Source: JBGTCY01 sp041748615 (GTDB lineage Bacteria; Bacteroidota; Bacteroidia; Chitinophagales; CAIOSU01). From it: a stretch of 29,760 bases of DNA. Below the pieces are notes generated by a model. The model was not told the DNA's origin. It did not search any database and saw only the letters and a program-made list of their open reading frames with translations. The stretch spans positions 1 through 29,760 of the forward strand of contig JBGTCY010000274.1 in NCBI GenBank assembly GCA_041748615.1, written 5' to 3'. The position numbers and the translations under genes were made by a program. Shown piece by piece: positions 24,868 through 29,760 of this stretch. The number at the start of each line of letters is the position of its first letter. Within the stretch, counting starts at the first letter, position 1.

Positions 24868-25605
24868 ATATTGAATATCATGTTCCACATAATATCGCTC
24901 CATCAACCGGAAAACTTTTTCCTTCAACATTAAGATATCTGCTTCCGTGAGTCCTTCGGTGGAAATGGGTTTCAGAAAATGACATTTCAGCGGGCAATGG
25001 TTCATCAGCCAACTATCATTCGGATAAAGTGTGCGGGTGTTGAGCAGCATCACCGGCACGATGGGCAACTGACATTCAATCGCCAGCCGGAATGCGCCTT
25101 CTTTAAAAGGTTGCAGCGGTTCTTTGGTGCGGTTGCGGGTGCCTTCGGGGGCAATCAGGACGGAAATATTCTGGTGAATGAGGTTTTTCATCCGCTCCAA
25201 ACTTTTTTTCCGGCTTTCCGCATCGGAGCGGTCAACCAATACCACTGATTTTTTAAACATGTATCCCATCAAGGGAATTTCCATCAGTTCCTTTTTTCCG
25301 AGCGGGCGGTAGCGGTATGTCATCGCTGCCGCTGCAATAACAATATCAGCCGTGGAGCCGTGGTTGATGACAAAAATATACGATTGGTTGTTTTGCAGGT
25401 TTTCCTTTCCCCGAATGATGAGTTTCACGCCATTTAGAAAAGCCCAGATTCTTGCCCATATCGGGTAGCAGAGATAGAGTAAATCAACTCCTCTTCCGGC
25501 AGTGAAAATCATGACGATGATGTGGTAAATAAAAGCGGGGATCGTCAGAAGGATGAAAGTGCTGTGAGCCAGGATGGTGAAGCAAAAACGAAAGAGTATT
25601 TTCAC
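24844..25605 (-). CDS. 1-acyl-sn-glycerol-3-phosphate acyltransferase family protein (PlsC-like)
   Basis: The protein has 253 residues with an N-terminal membrane segment (residues 5-36). It carries the acyltransferase motifs NHGSTAD (the H-x4-D pair His82 and Asp87) and PEGTR (153-157), then LPIVPVML. PlsC enzymes add a second acyl chain to lysophosphatidic acid at the inner membrane to make phosphatidic acid; related acyltransferases act on other lipids, so the exact acceptor is not certain. The start is GTG at 25605, with no in-frame ATG upstream before the gene boundary. Its 3' end overlaps the end of the convergent small membrane protein. Confidence 0.88.
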   Translation of the reverse strand: MKILFRFCFTILAHSTFILLTIPAFIYHIIVMIFTAGRGVDLLYLCYPIWARIWAFLNGVKLIIRGKENLQNNQSYIFVINHGSTADIVIAAAAMTYRYRPLGKKELMEIPLMGYMFKKSVVLVDRSDAESRKKSLERMKNLIHQNISVLIAPEGTRNRTKEPLQPFKEGAFRLAIECQLPIVPVMLLNTRTLYPNDSWLMNHCPLKCHFLKPISTEGLTEADILMLKEKVFRLMERYYVEHDIQYSNKSQPH

Positions 25606-25677
25606 AAAAGGAAAATAAATGGATGTTTTAGATAATGAAAGTTATTCTTATTTTACAACAAATTACCGCCCCCTCTT

Positions 25678-26544
25678 ATGGAATCATTGCAACATCATTT
25701 TGTAAAAGTCAACAGTATCAATCTGCATTATGTCACTGCCGGTGAAGGTCCGTTAGTGATATTGTTACATGGGTTTCCTGAATTTTGGTACGGCTGGAAA
25801 AATCAGATTCCCGCATTGGCGAAAAAATACAAAGTCGTAGCGGTGGATCTGCGCGGGTATAATGAAAGCGACAAACCTAAAGGCGTCAAACATTATGCTT
25901 CCAAAACCATCGCGCTCGACATCAAAGAATTGATTTTTTCACTCAACGAAAAAAAAGCGCACATCATCGGTCACGACTGGGGAGGCGGAATCGCGTGGAC
26001 GCTGGCGCAACATTACCCTGAATGCGTGGACAAACTGATTGTACTGAATTGTCCGCTCCCACAAATTTTATTGAAACATTTTTTCTCCAACTTCAGTCAG
26101 TTGAAAAAAAGCTGGTACATGTTTTTCTTCCAGCTTCCCGGACTGCCGGAGCGCTACATCGGTAAAGACCTGAAAGCATTTTTCAAACGCGGGTTGCGCG
26201 GGTGGGCGCACAATAAGTCAGCCTTCACCAATGAAGATATAGACGAATATGTGAAAGCCTTTCAGCGTCCGGGTGCAATCACGGGCGCATTGAATTATTA
26301 CCGCGCGGCATTCCGTGCAGGATTGAATGCCGAAAGCAGAAAAATCAATCCCATTCAGTCTGATACCTTGCTAATCTGGGGCGAAGATGACCAGGCGCTC
26401 GGTAAAGAACTTACTTACGACATGGAAAAATATTTCAAAGGCAATTTCAGGATTCAATATATTTCGAATTGCAGCCATTGGGTACAACATGAATATCCTG
26501 AATTGGTCAACCAATCTATCCTTGATTTTTTGGATGGAAAATAA
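25678..26544 (+). CDS. Alpha/beta hydrolase, epoxide-hydrolase-like
   Basis: The protein has 288 residues with an alpha/beta-hydrolase fold. The oxyanion segment is HGFPEFWYGW (31-40), and the nucleophile elbow GHDWGG places Asp100 as nucleophile. A lid region follows. Acid candidates Asp237/Asp238 lie in WGEDD, and the catalytic His267 is in NCSHWVQHEYP. Candidate lid tyrosines are Tyr147 and Tyr207/208 (NYYRA). An Asp nucleophile with lid tyrosines favours soluble epoxide hydrolase over haloalkane dehalogenase, which uses halide-binding Trp or Asn residues. The physiological substrate is unknown. It is a single gene, followed by a multi-hairpin element. Confidence 0.85.
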   Translation: MESLQHHFVKVNSINLHYVTAGEGPLVILLHGFPEFWYGWKNQIPALAKKYKVVAVDLRGYNESDKPKGVKHYASKTIALDIKELIFSLNEKKAHIIGHDWGGGIAWTLAQHYPECVDKLIVLNCPLPQILLKHFFSNFSQLKKSWYMFFFQLPGLPERYIGKDLKAFFKRGLRGWAHNKSAFTNEDIDEYVKAFQRPGAITGALNYYRAAFRAGLNAESRKINPIQSDTLLIWGEDDQALGKELTYDMEKYFKGNFRIQYISNCSHWVQHEYPELVNQSILDFLDGK

Positions 26545-26553
26545 TTACGCTCT

Positions 26554-26666
26554 CGCTCGCCTCTGGCAAGTGTGCGTTATCATTCAGCCTCCGGCTGAAA
26601 ATAAATTAAAAAAGTAAATCACCGGCAAGATGCCGGGTAATAGTTTCCACTCGCCAGAGGCGAGCG
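26554..26666. repeat. Three-hairpin palindromic element
   Basis: The 19-base ends CGCTCGCCTCTGGCAAGTG (26554-26572) and its near-perfect inverted copy (26648-26666, 18 of 19) enclose two smaller hairpins. These are TTCAGCC/GGCTGAA (26583-26599) and CCGGCA/TGCCGG (26622-26636). The unit could fold into a branched structure. It lies between the hydrolase and the dehydrogenase genes, contains no open frame, and looks like a repeat or REP-type element. Confidence 0.8.
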
Positions 26667-26704
26667 GAGGCAAGTAAACAAAAAAATAATCAACAATCTC
26701 AATC

Positions 26705-27496
26705 ATGACTTACGAAAACAAAATCATCTGGCTCACGGGCGCGTCATCGGGAATCGGGGAGGCGACTGCTTATGCTTTTGCGAAGGAAGGCGCGTGGCTC
26801 ATTCTTTCCGCGAGAAGGGCGGAGGAGCTTGAACGTGTGAAAGCGAATTGTCCCGTTCCGGAAAAGGTCAGGATTGTTCCGCTTGACATCGGTGATTATA
26901 AAAACATCGGCTACCGTGTGAAAACTGTGCTTGATGAGGTTGGCAGAATTGACGTGTTGTTCAATAACGCGGGCATCAGTCAGCGGGCTTACGCGAAGGA
27001 TACGAGCATTGAGGTTTATGAAAAAATCATGCAGGTGAACTATCTCGGAACGGTGGCGATGACGCTTGCCGTGCTGCCGTACATGTTGCAACAAAAATCC
27101 GGACACATTGCAGTCATTACCAGCCTGACCGGAAAATTCAGCACACCACTAAGGACGGGATATGCCGCATCGAAGCACGCGCTGCATGGATTTTTTGACG
27201 GCTTGCGGGCAGAAGTGTGGCGGGAAGACATCAAAGTGTCCATCATCTGCCCCGGCTTCGTGAAAACACATGTTTCCGAAAACGCGCTGACCGGGGAAGG
27301 TATCCCTCAAAACAAAATGGATGACGCCATCGCCAGCGGTCTCGAACCGGCTGATGTCGCTCATAAAATTCTCGAAGGCATGAAACGCGGACAAGAAGAA
27401 ATCTATATCGCGCGCAAAGAAATCATCGCTGTTTACCTGAAGCGATTTTTCCCATCTCTTTTTTCAAAATACATCAGAAAGGCGAAAGTGACGTGA
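26705..27496 (+). CDS. Short-chain dehydrogenase/reductase, classical type
   Basis: The protein has 263 residues. It has a cofactor motif TGASSGIG (11-18), NNAG (87-90), and a catalytic set Ser140, Tyr153 and Lys157 (YAASK). The region ITSLTGKFSTPLRTGYAASKHALHGFFDGLRAE resembles the DHRS7-like group of NAD(P)-dependent oxidoreductases, whose substrates are often lipids, steroids or retinoids in animals. The bacterial substrate cannot be read from the sequence. It is a single gene between a palindromic element and a convergent gene. Confidence 0.88.
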   Translation: MTYENKIIWLTGASSGIGEATAYAFAKEGAWLILSARRAEELERVKANCPVPEKVRIVPLDIGDYKNIGYRVKTVLDEVGRIDVLFNNAGISQRAYAKDTSIEVYEKIMQVNYLGTVAMTLAVLPYMLQQKSGHIAVITSLTGKFSTPLRTGYAASKHALHGFFDGLRAEVWREDIKVSIICPGFVKTHVSENALTGEGIPQNKMDDAIASGLEPADVAHKILEGMKRGQEEIYIARKEIIAVYLKRFFPSLFSKYIRKAKVT

Positions 27497-27514
27497 GTAG
27501 TTGATGAGTAATAG

Positions 27515-27535
27515 ATTGCCACGAATGCACGAATG
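27515..27535. repeat. Short repeat remnant with a direct CACGAATG doublet
   Basis: CACGAATG occurs twice in a row after GC in the gap between the convergent dehydrogenase and hypothetical gene. It resembles the GCCAC/GGCACGA words of the palindrome at 13336-13430 and is probably a degenerate fragment of that kind of element. Confidence 0.4.
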
Positions 27536-27566
27536 TATTTTTAGCACATTTAGCCGGACAATAGCG

Positions 27567-28661
27567 CTATTTATTAATTCTTTTCCACCCCGACTTCATT
27601 ATATATAAACCATCTTCCCTCTCCTGGATATGAGCCGTCCATTCATAGGTAGTAGGCCATTTCTTGAAAATTTTGACCACGTTAAAGAGAAACCACAACG
27701 ACAACTTGGTAGGCTTCGGCTGCCAGCCTTTGGATGGAATCATTACAATTTTTATCACCCCATCTTTTTTTTCGACCTTGTAATGCCCGGAAATTTTCCC
27801 GGAAGAGGGGTGCGCTTCAATTTCAAAATTTCCGCGCAAGCTGCTATTGTTAGCCATGCGTTTGATATCCGGAAAAGATTCATTAAAGCGTAGTGTTACA
27901 GGTTGAATACTATTATGACGGATGATACATTTTATAAATGGCGTTTCCTGTTTCCACTCCAATATAAATTCATGAGATTCACGGTGCATTATTTTAGCGC
28001 CTACTACTGTTTCTATCTGAGGCAATGGACCATTAAAAGCCGGATTAATGGTGGCAACCAGCAGTCTGGGACTGTAACGTGAAAAATACATTTTAGTCCA
28101 ATCCATAAGCAATGGAAATTCATCTGTTTGATGCTGTTTATTTTGGATAGATACTTTAAATTCAGTATTCCTTTTTCTCACAAAATAAAAATCTTGTAAG
28201 AACACTAAAGGCATAGCCGATGGGTTCTCCGCTGCATCTCCCATTGGAGCAAGCAAGCTGAATGGTTTACGCTTTTTTGGGTTTTTTTCGGAGATGCGAA
28301 TAAGAATGTCTCTGTTTTGAATATCCTGAAAAACAAAATACGCCTGTACGCCAAAGTCATTGACCTCAAAAAACGCTCCGGGCATTTCCCGCTTAAGCAT
28401 ATTAGCTAATCCCTTGCCGGCAATATCATACTTTCCGGAATCTAATGTTAGACCCGGTTCATGATAGACATCCACTCTGCCATCCACACGCCAGCCAATG
28501 ACTAAATACCCTTTCCCGTTGACATGGTCATCAAATTCCTGTGGCTCAAATCCTACATAAAGCGAATCAGGATCTTTTTCAAAGTTGACTAACAGTAACT
28601 TCTTCATAGGATCAATCGCGATATGGAAAGGATTAGGTATATACATTTTTATTGCTGTCAT
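27567..28661 (-). CDS. Uncharacterised protein, probably beta-rich
   Basis: The protein has 364 residues from the ATG at 28661; later in-frame ATGs give residues 6 and 19 as alternative starts. I do not recognise the family. There is no signal peptide, lipobox or membrane segment, so it is probably cytoplasmic. It alternates hydrophobic and polar residues, with many Pro, Trp and Tyr, suggesting a beta-rich fold. A carotenoid-hydratase (CrtC-like) or lipocalin-like fold is a guess from this look only. Segments such as PMGDAAENPSAMPLVFLQDFYFV, MDWTKMYFSRYSPRLLVATINPAFNG and the Lys-rich C-terminus stand out. Codon use looks ordinary. It is convergent with the short-chain dehydrogenase and divergent from the coiled-coil protein. 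Confidence 0.85.
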   Translation of the reverse strand: MTAIKMYIPNPFHIAIDPMKKLLLVNFEKDPDSLYVGFEPQEFDDHVNGKGYLVIGWRVDGRVDVYHEPGLTLDSGKYDIAGKGLANMLKREMPGAFFEVNDFGVQAYFVFQDIQNRDILIRISEKNPKKRKPFSLLAPMGDAAENPSAMPLVFLQDFYFVRKRNTEFKVSIQNKQHQTDEFPLLMDWTKMYFSRYSPRLLVATINPAFNGPLPQIETVVGAKIMHRESHEFILEWKQETPFIKCIIRHNSIQPVTLRFNESFPDIKRMANNSSLRGNFEIEAHPSSGKISGHYKVEKKDGVIKIVMIPSKGWQPKPTKLSLWFLFNVVKIFKKWPTTYEWTAHIQEREDGLYIMKSGWKRINK

Positions 28662-28872
28662 TTTAATGTGATGATTAAAACTGTAAAAATATTATCTGTG
28701 CAATAGAAATCCGTTCTAAATTATTTTAGTATATACACGAATGGTTTTTTTATTCATGCCTTCGGGATATACCAAACGTTCTTTCGTTAAATTTCCTTAA
28801 AAACCTTCCTGCATAGATTTTGGCAAACCTTTTGGATAATGCGTGGTATTCATTCACCTAAAAAAATGAAAA
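28662..28872. other. Divergent promoter region
   Basis: These 211 AT-rich bases separate the minus-strand hypothetical gene from the plus-strand coiled-coil gene. They contain TTTTGG/TTTTGGATAATG words near 28816-28840 that might form a promoter for the plus-strand gene, but no clean -33/-7 pair is visible. No small gene or RNA was recognised. Confidence 0.4.
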
Positions 28873-29751
28873 ATGAAAACACAAATGCAAAATCCCAAAG
28901 TACTGGCTGGCGCTGCCACCGTCATGTTCTTGTTATCAATGATAACTGCGGGCATCTTCTACAGCAACAATGAAACGCTCTCCGACTTGCTGAACAATGA
29001 AAAAGCGCTTACCGAGCGATTGGCTTCCGAAAAGGAGCAACTGATGCGCGATATTGATGGATTCAAAGGCGACATCGGCAAGATGAAAGAACGCAATCAA
29101 CAATTAGACGGATTGCTCGCTGACGCCACCGGTAAACTTTCCCAGAAAGAGATAGCGCTCGCTAACATGGGGAAAGAAAACAAAAACATCAAAAAGCAGC
29201 TCAATGATTTGCAGCAGATTCGCGAAAACATGAATGCCGAGATGGAGACGCTGAAAAACACGATTCAATTATTAGAGTCTGAGAACCACAAATTAGCCGA
29301 AGCCAATGCCGGGCTGAAAGCCGAAATCCAGGATTTGAAAGACAAGCTGAAAACTTCGATGGTGAAAGCCAACAATTTCAGAGTGGAGGTGCTGCGTAAA
29401 AAGAAAGACCGCCTGACCGTCAGCGCACGCAGGACGCACGTGCTCACCGTTACCTTCGACCACAACCTGAGCGCGATGGCTTTCATGGGCGATCAAAAAG
29501 TGTTCATGGTAGTGAAATCTCCTGAAGGCGTCATCCTGACTACGGACAACACCGGAAAAACGAAGCTGATGTTTGATGGCGCTTCGAAAGAAATTCAATA
29601 CAGCACCGTTCAATCTGTTAAACAAGATGGAGCCTCAACGCTTACTTTCCGCTTCGAGCCGGAAGAAGAACTGAAAGCGGGTGTTTATAAGGTGGATGTC
29701 TATACCGAGTCTGCCTACTTGGGCAGCAATCAATTCAGATTGGTAAAATAA
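28873..29751 (+). CDS. Membrane-anchored coiled-coil protein with a C-terminal globular domain
   Basis: The protein has 292 residues. Residues 12-31 are a single transmembrane segment. Residues about 34-168 form a long, highly charged coiled coil with heptad-like Leu and Lys/Glu pattern. The C-terminal domain (about 170-292) has a beta-rich look: FRVEVLRKKKDRLTVSARRTHVLTVTFDH, then EGVILTT, then YKVDVYTESAYLGSNQFRLVK. The anchor and coil should hold the C-terminal domain away from the membrane, probably on the periplasmic side. Similar proteins occur in Bacteroidota without known function, from memory. The start at 28873 is preferred because a nearby ATG at 28866 is in another frame. The window ends just past its stop, so its downstream neighbours are unknown. 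Confidence 0.85.
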   Translation: MKTQMQNPKVLAGAATVMFLLSMITAGIFYSNNETLSDLLNNEKALTERLASEKEQLMRDIDGFKGDIGKMKERNQQLDGLLADATGKLSQKEIALANMGKENKNIKKQLNDLQQIRENMNAEMETLKNTIQLLESENHKLAEANAGLKAEIQDLKDKLKTSMVKANNFRVEVLRKKKDRLTVSARRTHVLTVTFDHNLSAMAFMGDQKVFMVVKSPEGVILTTDNTGKTKLMFDGASKEIQYSTVQSVKQDGASTLTFRFEPEEELKAGVYKVDVYTESAYLGSNQFRLVK

Positions 29752-29760
29752 ACACCACAT

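Overview
This window is chromosomal DNA from a member of the Bacteroidota, most likely an environmental relative of the Chitinophagales or Sphingobacteriales; the placement is inferred from gene content. The evidence is a protein with SprB-type repeats and a type IX secretion (T9SS) sorting tail, an MbnP/MbnH pair of the Bacteroidota kind, the short-chain-dehydrogenase type of L-threonine 3-dehydrogenase, weak or absent Shine-Dalgarno sequences, and many small palindromic repeats between genes. I see no phage, transposase, CRISPR array, rRNA or tRNA. Most genes are ordinary housekeeping or metabolic genes.

Layout: Positions 1-400 hold a terminator-like hairpin and no gene. Positions 399-2796 hold a three-gene plus-strand group: a small membrane-anchored protein with a C-x9-C-x3-C motif, an MbnP-family lipoprotein and an MbnH/MauG-like di-heme peroxidase lipoprotein. 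It is probably a copper-related surface system. A short Na/phosphate-cotransporter-like protein follows (2843-3775). Threonine dehydrogenase (plus) and thiL (minus) converge at 4927/4931. A tract of eight perfect 7-base repeats separates thiL from a divergent CPBP-type intramembrane protease. A very large alpha-2-macroglobulin-like protein fills 7021-13128.

Positions 13457-15751 hold a divergent pair, gluQRS and an unusual Nramp-family transporter, bracketed by two inverted copies of one intergenic repeat. A minus-strand stretch follows: clpX, HMG-CoA lyase, a T9SS cargo protein and leuS. On the plus strand from 23204 come hutI and a small membrane protein overlapping it by ATGA. A minus-strand plsC-like acyltransferase converges on these. 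Then come an epoxide-hydrolase-like enzyme, a short-chain dehydrogenase, an unrecognised minus-strand protein (27567-28661) and a membrane-anchored coiled-coil protein (28873-29751).

The most system-like part is the first cluster. MbnH-type enzymes are known to convert a tryptophan of their partner MbnP into kynurenine to build a copper site. Here that pair follows a small cysteine-motif protein of unknown role. The second theme is the density of intergenic repeats: at least seven distinct palindromic or repeated elements, two of them in more than one copy within 30 kb.
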